A stretch of DNA of 37,253 nucleotides from Microcaldota archaeon. Lineage in GTDB: Archaea; Micrarchaeota; Micrarchaeia; Micrarchaeales; Micrarchaeaceae. Shown here one piece after another: positions 7,373 through 14,824 of this stretch (positions are counted from its first letter, which is position 1; every line of letters begins with the position of its first letter). The notes beneath the pieces were generated by a model. That model was not told the DNA's origin and ran no database searches. It was given only the letters and a program-made list of their open reading frames with translations. The DNA is taken from the NCBI GenBank assembly GCA_021801385.1, contig JAJYYC010000002.1, positions 109,238-146,490 on the forward strand, given 5' to 3'. A program made the position numbers and the translations under genes.

Positions 7373-7380
7373 TTGGTTAA

Positions 7381-8166
7381 TTGGAAACTGATAAAATAAG
7401 GATAAAAAAGAACCTAAAAATACCGAATAATCCCACAGCGCTTATTGGGATGCCAGGGATAGGAAACGTCGGAAAGCTAGTTGCTGAGAACCTACGGCTA
7501 GAGCTAAAGGCCGAACGGATAGGTGCGATATACTCACCCAGCTTCCCACCGCAAGCCGTAATGCTGAAGAACGGCAGACTGAGGCTGGTGTGCAATACTA
7601 TCTATCTTGTAAGACGCAAGGAAGGCGACATCATCATAATAACAGGTGATACACAGGCTGTAACTCCAGATGGCCAGTATAGTGTTAATTCTTTGATTCT
7701 AAGATTCCTAAAATCGATGAATTGCAAAATGATTCTCACAGTCGGCGGATATAACATGGGTGGTAATACTATATTGGTAAAGTCACCACGCGTGTTCGGC
7801 AATGCAACAAACAATTCAACTATAAAATCGTTCAAAGGAACCAAGGTGCTGTTTGGGAAATCAAAAGGTTTGATATGGGGATCCGCTGGATTAATCCCAG
7901 CATTTGCTCGGCTTGAAGGCATCGACGGAATATGCATAATGGGCGAGACGAGTGCACTCGAAATAGATGCGGGCGCAGCGAAGGCGGTGATAACAGAAAT
8001 ATCAAAAGTGCTTAAGCTAGATGTGAGCACGAACAATCTTGACAAAATAATAAAACAGACCTCAAAACTGATAAATAGCCTGGAGCAGCATGAGATGGGA
8101 GGCATGATGCCGCAACAGCAGCTCCAGATAGAGGGCAAGGACCAAAGACCATCATACATACGTTAA
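7381..8166 (+). CDS. PAC2-family proteasome assembly chaperone homolog
   Basis: A 261-residue member of the PAC2 family (COG2047-type), which includes archaeal PbaB-like proteasome chaperones. Typical segments are LIGMPGIGNVGKLVAENL near the N-terminus, SPSFPPQAVMLKNGRLRL, IIIITGDTQAV, TVGGYNMGG and ICIMGETS. The start codon is TTG at 7381, 8 nt after the aIF2-alpha stop; no ATG precedes the conserved region. The C-terminus ends SYIR, which places tyrosine third from the end and so is not the strict hydrophobic-Tyr-x proteasome-docking tail. Cotranscription with aIF2-alpha matches the cluster seen in many Archaea. Confidence 0.85.
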   Translation: METDKIRIKKNLKIPNNPTALIGMPGIGNVGKLVAENLRLELKAERIGAIYSPSFPPQAVMLKNGRLRLVCNTIYLVRRKEGDIIIITGDTQAVTPDGQYSVNSLILRFLKSMNCKMILTVGGYNMGGNTILVKSPRVFGNATNNSTIKSFKGTKVLFGKSKGLIWGSAGLIPAFARLEGIDGICIMGETSALEIDAGAAKAVITEISKVLKLDVSTNNLDKIIKQTSKLINSLEQHEMGGMMPQQQLQIEGKDQRPSYIR

Positions 8167-8169
8167 TTC

Positions 8170-8242
8170 GCGGGTTTAGTCTAGCCTGGTAGGACACGAG
8201 CTTCCCAAGCTCGCAGCCCGGGTTCAAATCCCGGTACCCGCA
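8170..8242 (+). tRNA. tRNA-Gly (CCC)
   Basis: A 73-base cloverleaf: acceptor GCGGGTT (8170-8176) pairs with TACCCGC (8235-8241) apart from a U:U at the last pair; anticodon stem CGAGC/GCTCG encloses loop TTCCCAA (anticodon CCC); T-arm CCGGG-TTCAAAT-CCCGG; discriminator A. No intron and no encoded CCA. It starts only 3 bases after the PAC2 stop codon. Confidence 0.94.
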
Positions 8243-8287
8243 TAAAACCTCAGGCACAATAAATACACAAAATAATTTTCTGCTCTG

Positions 8288-8315
8288 GCATTGGAATTTA
8301 AATACCTAACAATGC
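8288..8315 (+). promoter_or_regulatory. TATA box flanked by a GCATTG/CAATGC inverted repeat
   Basis: TTTAAATA (8297-8304) lies about 40 bases before the ATG at 8344 and is bracketed by GCATTG (8288-8293) and CAATGC (8310-8315). Such a symmetric arrangement could be an operator over the promoter of the membrane-protein gene; this is inference from symmetry only. Confidence 0.35.
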
Positions 8316-8343
8316 TTGAGTAGAATAATGATAAGGCAGGAAA

Positions 8344-8865
8344 ATGACCGCATTCAACAGCTCATATCTGGTAGTTCCTTTAATAATAACCTTTATAACG
8401 ATCAGAAGGTACAGGCGCAGCTCAAAGGGAAGCGCGTTCTCTGTTACAAGCATATTTCTCAGGCCTGCAATCTATTCGCTAATAACCATCGGATTTCTAT
8501 TCATAGTGGGACTTGAAAACGCCATAATGCTCATCGCAGCGATGCTGATAGGACTTCTGATCGGTCTCATACTTGGAAAGAAATCTGACATATTCGAGAA
8601 GGACGGAAAGGTTATGTATAAAAGATCAAACGAAATAACGATAATGTGGATGATTGGATTTATTGTAAGGCTAACGCTCGATTACTTTTTCAACCCCGCG
8701 CTCACCGCGCCTAATTTTAGTATCAACTCGTTTCTTTTCTATGAAAGGACCGTGCCTTTGCTTTTTGTAGCCGATTTACTGCTTGCCTTCACCGCTGGCC
8801 TTTTGCTTGGCGAGGCATGGATCTTATATAATAATCACAATAAGAGGCAGCATCCAAAAGCTTAG
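8344..8865 (+). CDS. Multi-pass membrane protein of unknown function
   Basis: A 173-residue protein with about five hydrophobic segments (approximately residues 7-22, 44-60, 61-77, 98-118 and 137-160). A conserved-looking cytoplasmic loop follows the third segment: LGKKSDIFEKDGKVMYKRSN. The pattern of a Gly-x-Lys loop, a Tyr-Lys-Arg stretch and an Arg inside the fourth helix (IVRLTLDYFF) vaguely recalls the CcdC/DUF1453 type of integral membrane proteins, but I would not assign it. The start follows a weak purine stretch (AGGAAA). No partner gene indicates a function. Confidence 0.7.
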   Translation: MTAFNSSYLVVPLIITFITIRRYRRSSKGSAFSVTSIFLRPAIYSLITIGFLFIVGLENAIMLIAAMLIGLLIGLILGKKSDIFEKDGKVMYKRSNEITIMWMIGFIVRLTLDYFFNPALTAPNFSINSFLFYERTVPLLFVADLLLAFTAGLLLGEAWILYNNHNKRQHPKA

Positions 8866-8873
8866 TTTTTAAC

Positions 8874-8889
8874 CTGTTAAAATTAACAG
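8874..8889. repeat. 16-bp perfect palindrome upstream of the TraB-like gene
   Basis: CTGTTAAAATTAACAG is fully self-complementary and lies 9 bases after the membrane-protein stop and about 50 bases before the next ATG, just upstream of a TATA-like TTATATTTAT (8912-8921). It follows a T5 tract, so it may be a transcription end or an operator for the downstream gene. Confidence 0.45.
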
Positions 8890-8939
8890 CTTGCTCGCAC
8901 AAGATAACATATGCTTATATTTATCCTTGTTGCGCATAT

Positions 8940-9632
8940 ATGGTTGGTGTAATGATGTTCCGGCAAAGTCACGCCAAGAGGGTCGGCAATCAATTTACAG
9001 TGAAAGAGGATCATGGCAGTAAGCTACTGATAATAGGCGTAACGCACACAAAAGAGGAGGAGGTCGGCGAGGTAATGAAAGAGGTCACCAACGGAAGAAA
9101 ACCTCGAAAAGTCGGTATGGAGCTGCCCAGCGATTATGAAGAAAGGGAATCGGCCGGTATAAAGATAAAAATATTTTCGTCTATAGCAAATGCGCTCAAA
9201 TCCCAAGGGATCAAGGTCTTTCCTCTAGAGACCGCAGAATGTTTCAATCTTGCGCAGGCGTGGGCTGTTGCAAAAAGCATAGAGTCAGGGAGAATAAGGA
9301 TCGAAGACGTAATGCAGCGTTACGAATCTGGCAGGAGGGAATCGGAAGATCCATATAAGGAGCCGAACATCAGGATAGTTGCTAAGCGTGATATGGATGT
9401 TTTCGGCAGAGCAATAAAAATAATCGAAAGAAACAAAGGAGACCCTGAAGGTCTGTCAAAGCTGTTCGCCACTATAAACAATCTGCGCAATACGCAGATG
9501 ACTGCAGCAGCACGTTTGCATGATGTCGATACAATAATAGTCGGGGCTGCACACGCCGCCGAGCTCGCAAAAGATCTGGGCAGGTTCACACACATCAACA
9601 GCAAAAGCTCAGAACCGTATCTCAAAAGTTGA
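8940..9632 (+). CDS. TraB/PrgY-like protein
   Basis: A 230-residue soluble protein with the two marks of the TraB/TIKI-type fold: an N-terminal IIGVTHTKEEEV (residues 31-42) with GMELPSDYEER about 20 residues later, matching the family's G-x-x-H ... V-x-x-E-L pattern, and a C-terminal IIVGAAHAAEL (about 200-210) matching the second G-x-x-H. Many members carry a C-terminal membrane domain; this one lacks it. TIKI-type members are metalloproteases, but archaeal members have no established activity. The gene stands alone with its own TATA-like box; ATG at 8955 (Met5/Met6) is an alternative start. Confidence 0.6.
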   Translation: MVGVMMFRQSHAKRVGNQFTVKEDHGSKLLIIGVTHTKEEEVGEVMKEVTNGRKPRKVGMELPSDYEERESAGIKIKIFSSIANALKSQGIKVFPLETAECFNLAQAWAVAKSIESGRIRIEDVMQRYESGRRESEDPYKEPNIRIVAKRDMDVFGRAIKIIERNKGDPEGLSKLFATINNLRNTQMTAAARLHDVDTIIVGAAHAAELAKDLGRFTHINSKSSEPYLKS

Positions 9633-9680
9633 ATTCCATTTTTATGAAAAGTTCCGCTAATCGCACGATTTAGAAACCCT

Positions 9681-9690
9681 TTTAAAGATT
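9681..9690 (+). promoter_or_regulatory. Putative TATA box inside the gap before the mutase gene
   Basis: TTTAAAGATT lies in the gap between the TraB-like gene and the phosphoglycerate mutase gene. A transcript from here would begin near 9708 and could end at the hairpin plus T-tract at 9751-9786, giving a short RNA of about 80 nt. No protein-coding frame of note is present in that stretch. Confidence 0.25.
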
Positions 9691-9750
9691 AGCTGTGCTA
9701 GTGTATCACGGGTTCTCTACAGAAAGAAAGTTATGAAAACTGGTCGTCTT

Positions 9751-9786
9751 GCCGGCGCGTAACCACGCGCTGGCCTCTTCCTTTTT
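9751..9786 (+). terminator. GC-rich 9-bp hairpin followed by a pyrimidine/T tract
   Basis: GCCGGCGCG (9751-9759) pairs with CGCGCTGGC (9766-9774) around the loop TAACCA, with one G:T wobble; the next bases are CTCTTCCTTTTT. The shape resembles an intrinsic terminator and its GC content is well above the surrounding AT-rich gap. It may end the TraB-like transcript or a small RNA, or act in the leader of the mutase gene if transcription starts upstream. Confidence 0.45.
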
Positions 9787-9796
9787 ATAATTTATA
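9785..9796 (+). promoter_or_regulatory. Putative TATA box of the phosphoglycerate mutase gene
   Basis: TTATAATTTATA is centred about 28 bases before the TTG start at 9819, the spacing of a leaderless or near-leaderless archaeal message. Confidence 0.4.
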
Positions 9797-9818
9797 ACAA
9801 AACATCTAATGTGATTTT

Positions 9819-11342
9819 TTGAAAAATAGGCCTATTGTGATGATAATACGGGATGGATGGGGATACAGAGCGGAGAAAGATTTCAACGCAACCATAATTG
9901 GCGAAAACGAGTTCACCAAGCAGCTTATGCTTGACTATCCTACAACACTGCTCGATGCGGCAGGAGAGGCTGTCGGATTGCCAAAAGGCTACCAGGGAAA
10001 CTCAGAAGTGGGGCATATGACTATAGGCGCTGGAAGAATATTCTTCCAGTCTTTGCCTAGAATAAATAAGGCGATAGAGAGCGGAGAGTTCCTCAAGAAT
10101 CCTGCGCTTTATGGAGCAGTAGAGAACTGCAAGGCAAACAGCTCAAATATGCATATAATAGGTCTTCTTCAGACAGAAGGGGTTCACGCCCATATGGATC
10201 ATTGCCTCGCAATATTGGACCTATGCAAGCGCAACGGCATAAATGATGTCGTTGTTCATGTCATATCTGATGGAAGGGATGCACCTGTAGACAGAACGCT
10301 TGCAAATCTGAAGGTGTTAGACGAACGAATGACTGAGTTAGGTTTGGGTAAGGTTGCAACGATATCAGGCAGATACTATGCTATGGACAGGGATAAAAAA
10401 TGGGAACGCACCAAAGCCTCATATGACTGTATAGTAGAAGGAAAATCAGAACGGTCATTCACGGATCCCGAGTCATTCATCCAGTCATGCTATGCAAATG
10501 GGGAGACAGACGAGTTCATAGTTCCAAGCAAAGCTGACTGGTATTCTGGTGTGGATCCAAAAGATAGCATCATATTCTATAATTTCCGTACTGACAGGAC
10601 AAGGCAGCTGACAATGGCTATAGTAGAGCACAAATTCCAAGGGTCGCAACGCAATCCAAAAGACACATACTTTGTTGCTATGACCGAATTCTATTCCCCA
10701 ATGGGCGGGAATTCGCACATCGCATATCCACCACAGCCTTCCACAAACCTTCTTGGCGAGGTGCTTGCAAAGAACGGGATAAAGCAGCTAAGGATAAGCG
10801 AAACAGAGAAGTATGCACATGTGACCTTCTTTTTCAATGGCCAGAAGGAAACCCCTAATCCAGGCGAGGACAGAATAATGATACCCAGCCCGAAGGTCGC
10901 AACATACGATCTCAAGCCTGAGATGTCTGTCTACGAGGTTGGAGACAGAATAGTGGAAGAGATACATAGCGGCAAATATGATATTATAATAACAAACTTC
11001 GTAAATGCAGACATGGTCGGCCACACTGGTGTATGGGACGCAATACTCAAGGCTGTAAAAGCGGTCGATGATAATGTGAAAAAGGTAGTAACTGAGACTT
11101 TGAACGCTGGCGGCATTGCGATGGTGCTTGCGGATCACGGATGTATAGAGGACAAGACCGAATCCTTAAGGACCAGCCACACTAAGAACTCCATCCCTTT
11201 CATAATAGCAGGAAATGATCCTGCAATAAAGGGCCTGAAGCTCAAATCAGGCTGCGGACTGCAGGATGTAGCCCCAACAATGCTCAAGATTCTTGGGATA
11301 CCTAAGCCAGATGAGATGACAGGCCAGAGTGTTTTTGATTAG
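9819..11342 (+). CDS. gpmI: Cofactor-independent phosphoglycerate mutase (bacterial type)
   Basis: Interconverts 3- and 2-phosphoglycerate with two metal ions. The 507 residues are full length for the bacterial/plant iPGM class rather than the ~400-residue ApgM form common in Archaea. The catalytic serine is Ser62 in YQGNSEVGHMTIGAG; the phosphatase-domain metal site is visible as RDGWG at residues 11-15; later motifs include HVISDGRDAPVDR, SGRYYAMDRDKKWER, NFRTDRTRQL, FVNADMVGHTG and LADHGCIED. The start is TTG at 9819 (MKNRPIVMIIRDG); no better codon is nearby. The gene converges on enolase and their stop codons overlap (TTAG), pairing two consecutive glycolytic steps. Confidence 0.95.
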   Translation: MKNRPIVMIIRDGWGYRAEKDFNATIIGENEFTKQLMLDYPTTLLDAAGEAVGLPKGYQGNSEVGHMTIGAGRIFFQSLPRINKAIESGEFLKNPALYGAVENCKANSSNMHIIGLLQTEGVHAHMDHCLAILDLCKRNGINDVVVHVISDGRDAPVDRTLANLKVLDERMTELGLGKVATISGRYYAMDRDKKWERTKASYDCIVEGKSERSFTDPESFIQSCYANGETDEFIVPSKADWYSGVDPKDSIIFYNFRTDRTRQLTMAIVEHKFQGSQRNPKDTYFVAMTEFYSPMGGNSHIAYPPQPSTNLLGEVLAKNGIKQLRISETEKYAHVTFFFNGQKETPNPGEDRIMIPSPKVATYDLKPEMSVYEVGDRIVEEIHSGKYDIIITNFVNADMVGHTGVWDAILKAVKAVDDNVKKVVTETLNAGGIAMVLADHGCIEDKTESLRTSHTKNSIPFIIAGNDPAIKGLKLKSGCGLQDVAPTMLKILGIPKPDEMTGQSVFD

Positions 11343-12541
11343 GCGTTGATACGCTCTGATATTCTTATCAGTTCATTGTGCTTTGCTGTGCGTTCGCCAC
11401 CTATCGTACCAGTCTTTATATAGCTTATTCCTAGCCCTACCGCAAGGTGTGCTATTGTGGAATCCTCTGTTTCACCGCTTCGGTGTGATATTATTGTTGA
11501 ATACCTATTCTTTTTCGCGAGTTCTACAGTTTCAGCCATGTCGCTAAGCGTACCTATCTGATTTGGCTTTATTAGTATCGCATTGGCAGCACCAAGGCCT
11601 ATGCCTTTGCTCAACCGCTCCTTATTTGTGACAAAAAGGTCGTCTCCTATAACCATCGCCTTTGAGCCTATCTTTTTTGTGAGCTTTGCAAAGCCGTCAA
11701 AGTCTGACTGGTCCATCGGGTCTTCAACAGATGCAACTCCGAATCTATCGACAAGTCCAGCAACAAAATCTATCTGTTCGTCCGTAGAAATGGAACGCTT
11801 CTTATAATTATATAAATTATTTTCAAAGAATTCAGAAGCCGCAAGGTCAACCGCAGGCGATATCTTCACGCCAGTCTTGTCCCTTGCAAAACCTATCGCA
11901 TCTGAAAGGATCGAGAATGCCTCCTCATCATCCAACGGAGCCACCCATGCCTTCTCATCGCCTAGTCCAAGACTCAGCGAAGGGAATTTAATTCTTAATA
12001 GTTCACCCACCTTTTTGTGCACTGTGATGTTTGCGAATGCGGAATCAGAATAGTTCTTGCCCTCTGAGATTGCGAGGAACTCCTGCATAGTAGTTCCGTT
12101 TATTGCGTGCTTTCCACCCCCTATGATGTTCCCCATCGGTTTAGGTAGTAATCTGCTGTTTTTGTCAAGCAGCTCATAGAGCCAGATACCTTCTGCACCC
12201 GCAGACGCTTTTGCATAGGCGAGCGAAGCCGCAACCGATATGTTGCCTCCGATGCCTTCAAAATCAGCGGTACCGTCTATTTTATGCAGCTCCGCATCGA
12301 AGCCTCTCTGGTCTGATAGCTGAATGCCGCACAACCTGCCTGAATAATTGGAGAATTTTTGGATTCCAGCGTCAATGCCACCTTTCGGATAATCTTTAAC
12401 CTCAAAAATACCCTTGCTCGCACCGCTCGGCGCGGCAGCCCTTCCTATAAAACCACTGTCTGAGACAATCTCAACCTCAACTGTCGGATTTCCTCTAGAG
12501 TCTATAATCTTTCTTATATTCGCCTGCGAAATTTTTGCCAT
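11339..12541 (-). CDS. eno: Enolase
   Basis: Converts 2-phosphoglycerate to phosphoenolpyruvate. The 400 residues include the N-terminal IIDSRGNPTVEVE and the GRAAAPSGASKG loop, the substrate-loop histidine region GGGKHAINGTTMQEFL, GLGDEKAW, metal ligands in SVEDPMDQSDF and VIGDDLFVTN, and the catalytic region ILIKPNQIGTLS (lysine) and SHRSGETEDSTIAHLAVG. It is slightly shorter than the usual ~410-430 residues with no missing catalytic block. The ATG lies about 20 bases downstream of an AT-rich box (ATATATTTG on the minus strand, near 12557-12565), so the message is probably leaderless. Its 3' end overlaps the mutase gene by 4 bases. Confidence 0.96.
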   Translation of the reverse strand: MAKISQANIRKIIDSRGNPTVEVEIVSDSGFIGRAAAPSGASKGIFEVKDYPKGGIDAGIQKFSNYSGRLCGIQLSDQRGFDAELHKIDGTADFEGIGGNISVAASLAYAKASAGAEGIWLYELLDKNSRLLPKPMGNIIGGGKHAINGTTMQEFLAISEGKNYSDSAFANITVHKKVGELLRIKFPSLSLGLGDEKAWVAPLDDEEAFSILSDAIGFARDKTGVKISPAVDLAASEFFENNLYNYKKRSISTDEQIDFVAGLVDRFGVASVEDPMDQSDFDGFAKLTKKIGSKAMVIGDDLFVTNKERLSKGIGLGAANAILIKPNQIGTLSDMAETVELAKKNRYSTIISHRSGETEDSTIAHLAVGLGISYIKTGTIGGERTAKHNELIRISERINA

Positions 12542-12692
12542 AAAGACACCTAAACAAATATATTCAAATTATGCCATGAAAGCCTAATAAACGTTCCAGA
12601 ATCTGCACGCTATCTGATCAAATCGTGCATCAATCAATCGGTTATTATATCTATTCATACATAAAATCATTACCTATAAAGTCGTGTTCTAT

Positions 12693-13643
12693 ATGGCAAG
12701 AGAAAAGCCCGTAAAGGAGCTGGAAGATCTTCCTGGGATAGGTGAGACCACCGCAGAAAAGCTCCGCGCAGCAGGGATAGACACGATAGATAAAATGGCG
12801 ACTCTTGCTCCGCATGAACTTAGCGAAACATACGGGCTAGGGCTAGAGACCGCAAAGAAGGCGGTACAGGCGGCGAAGGAAGCGACAACAATAAACTATA
12901 CTACCGGTGGCGCGATACTTGAGCGCAGACAGGGGCTAGGGAAGATATCAACAAGCTCCAAGGAGCTTAACGAACTTCTAGGTGGGGGAGTAGAAACCGA
13001 AGCAATAACAGAGAGCTATGGCAGATTCGCCAGCGGAAAGACGCAGTTAGGGTTCCAGATAACAGTAAACACAATGCTCCCTAGAGACAAGGGTGGCCTT
13101 GAAGGCAATGTCCTGTTTGTAGATACAGAGGGAACATTCCGTCCTGAACGCATAGAAACGATAGCGGCAGCTGCCGGTTTAGACCCTAAGGAAGCGCTGG
13201 ATCGCATCATAGTGGTGAGGGCCACAACAACAGACCAACAGATACTTACAATAGACCGCGCGGACAAACTCATACAGGAAAAGAACATAAAGCTAATAGT
13301 GGTTGATTCTCTCATGGCTCTCTTCAGGTCGGAGTTCATAGGCAGGGGTGCACTTGGCGAGAGGCAGCAGAAGCTGAACCAGCATATACACAAGCTGCAG
13401 ACGCTCGCGGATAAATTCTACCTTGCTGTTTACATAACAAATCAGGTAATGGACAATCCTGGAATACTTTTTGGAGATCCTACAACGCCTGTCGGAGGCA
13501 ACGTGCTCGCGCACGCCGCAACCACAAGGCTCTATATGAAGAAGAGCAAAGAGGAGAAGAGGATAGTCAGGCTGGTGGACTCGCCAGCGATGCCCGAAGG
13601 AGAAGCTGTAATAAAGATAACACCTAACGGGATAAGGGACTGA
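12693..13643 (+). CDS. radA: DNA repair and recombination protein RadA
   Basis: The archaeal RecA/Rad51 recombinase, here 316 residues from the ATG at 12693 (a GTG at 12684 would add three residues). An N-terminal helix-hairpin-helix domain (LEDLPGIGETTAEKLRAAGI) precedes the ATPase core. The Walker A loop reads GRFASGKT where archaeal RadA usually has GEFGSGKT; the P-loop glycines and lysine are intact. Walker B is in LIVVDSLMALFR, and the L2/DNA-binding region in TNQVMDNPGILFGDPTTPVGG with NVLAHAATTRLY is normal. It leads a plus-strand run with the splicing endonuclease 13 nt downstream. Confidence 0.96.
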   Translation: MAREKPVKELEDLPGIGETTAEKLRAAGIDTIDKMATLAPHELSETYGLGLETAKKAVQAAKEATTINYTTGGAILERRQGLGKISTSSKELNELLGGGVETEAITESYGRFASGKTQLGFQITVNTMLPRDKGGLEGNVLFVDTEGTFRPERIETIAAAAGLDPKEALDRIIVVRATTTDQQILTIDRADKLIQEKNIKLIVVDSLMALFRSEFIGRGALGERQQKLNQHIHKLQTLADKFYLAVYITNQVMDNPGILFGDPTTPVGGNVLAHAATTRLYMKKSKEEKRIVRLVDSPAMPEGEAVIKITPNGIRD

Positions 13644-13656
13644 ACTGCGTGGGCCG

Positions 13657-14820
13657 ATGCCACTCACCATAACCGTCGATTTGAAGAAAGGAACAATAAG
13701 CGCAAGCGGCCAGTCCACTACAGATCTGCTTTCTTCAAGCCATTTTGGCAACTTAATAACGGGAACACTTTTCCTAAGGCCTGAAGAGGCGCTTTACATA
13801 TTGGACTCAAGGAGGGGGGAGTGCGCCAATTCAAAAAATGAGAAGATAACGTTTGACGCGCTGGCCGCAAGGTTTGACAAGGGCAAACTGGTGCCAAGAT
13901 ACTTTACCTATAAGGACTGGAGGGACAGGGGCCTGGTGGCAAGGTATGTCTCTGATAAACTGAAAAAACAAAATAACGAGAGGAAGGCAAAGCTATATAG
14001 GGCATCAGATCGGAAGGCGAAAATGCCCTCCATGTCAGGGACATTTTTCCCTGAAAGCCTAACGACAATAATATCAGACCAAAAAGACGGGCGTCTAATC
14101 TACGAGAAGCACTGGATGGGCCAGTATGGGACTTACAAAACCCAAGGACACGGGACCATGAACAAACTCGACATATATGAGGCAGTGTATTTGATTGATT
14201 CGGGTGTGCTCTCGGTCAAAAATGCCAAGAGACCAGAGCTGATCAGGGCTGCGACAGAACGGAGGTCAGACTTTCCAAAATTATACGAGGTGTACAAGGA
14301 TTGGAGGGGAAAAGGTTACGTGGTGAAGACCGGCTTCAAGTTCGGAACGCACTTCAGGGTGTATTTTCCTGGTGCAGTACCGATGCAGGAAGGCACAAAG
14401 TGGGTTCATTCAAGGCACGTAATACACGTGTTTCCTAGGGACGCAAAGCTACTCATCTCTGAATGGGCACGTGCGATAAGGGTCGCGCATTCGGTCAGGA
14501 AGACATTCATACTCGCAATTCCAGGAAAAAGCAGGATTAAAAAAATGGATATAGATTTCGTGCTTTATCACAGGACAAACAACAACACAGAGGTACCTGG
14601 TGAGCACGCGCCGAGGTACGGGATGCTATCACTTAGTGAGGAGGAATATATTGGCGGTGCCGAGCTCTCCGCAGTAATAGAATCCGCCAGGGCAAGACGG
14701 CTGGAACTTGTGGTTGCGATAGCAGACCGGGAAACTGCAGTCACATACTACAAGGTGAGCAGGATAAAGTTGCAGGGTAGCAAATACGAATATTACGAAA
14801 TCGATTGGATGCAGCCGTGA
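13657..14820 (+). CDS. endA: tRNA-splicing endonuclease, three-unit (epsilon2-type) form
   Basis: Cuts bulge-helix-bulge motifs to remove archaeal introns. The catalytic triad can be placed as Tyr236 (THFRVYFPG), His251 (KWVHSRHV) and Lys282 (SVRKTF), with the family's Lys-to-His spacing of about 31. Residues about 168-290 are a complete alpha unit. Residues about 1-100 repeat its N-terminal half without a catalytic centre (EEALYILDSRRGE ... YFTYKDWRDRGLVARY), and residues about 290-387 look like an extra C-terminal half. This alphaN-alpha-betaC architecture and 387-residue length match the epsilon2 class described for ARMAN archaea. The gene lies between radA and the HD gene with gaps of 13 and 4 nt. 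Confidence 0.88.
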   Translation: MPLTITVDLKKGTISASGQSTTDLLSSSHFGNLITGTLFLRPEEALYILDSRRGECANSKNEKITFDALAARFDKGKLVPRYFTYKDWRDRGLVARYVSDKLKKQNNERKAKLYRASDRKAKMPSMSGTFFPESLTTIISDQKDGRLIYEKHWMGQYGTYKTQGHGTMNKLDIYEAVYLIDSGVLSVKNAKRPELIRAATERRSDFPKLYEVYKDWRGKGYVVKTGFKFGTHFRVYFPGAVPMQEGTKWVHSRHVIHVFPRDAKLLISEWARAIRVAHSVRKTFILAIPGKSRIKKMDIDFVLYHRTNNNTEVPGEHAPRYGMLSLSEEEYIGGAELSAVIESARARRLELVVAIADRETAVTYYKVSRIKLQGSKYEYYEIDWMQP

Positions 14821-14824
14821 GTAT

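Noticed and set aside
8012-8257. Minus-strand frame running through tRNA-Gly and the end of the PAC2 gene
   Set aside because: It covers a complete tRNA gene and is antisense to a conserved protein; chance frame.
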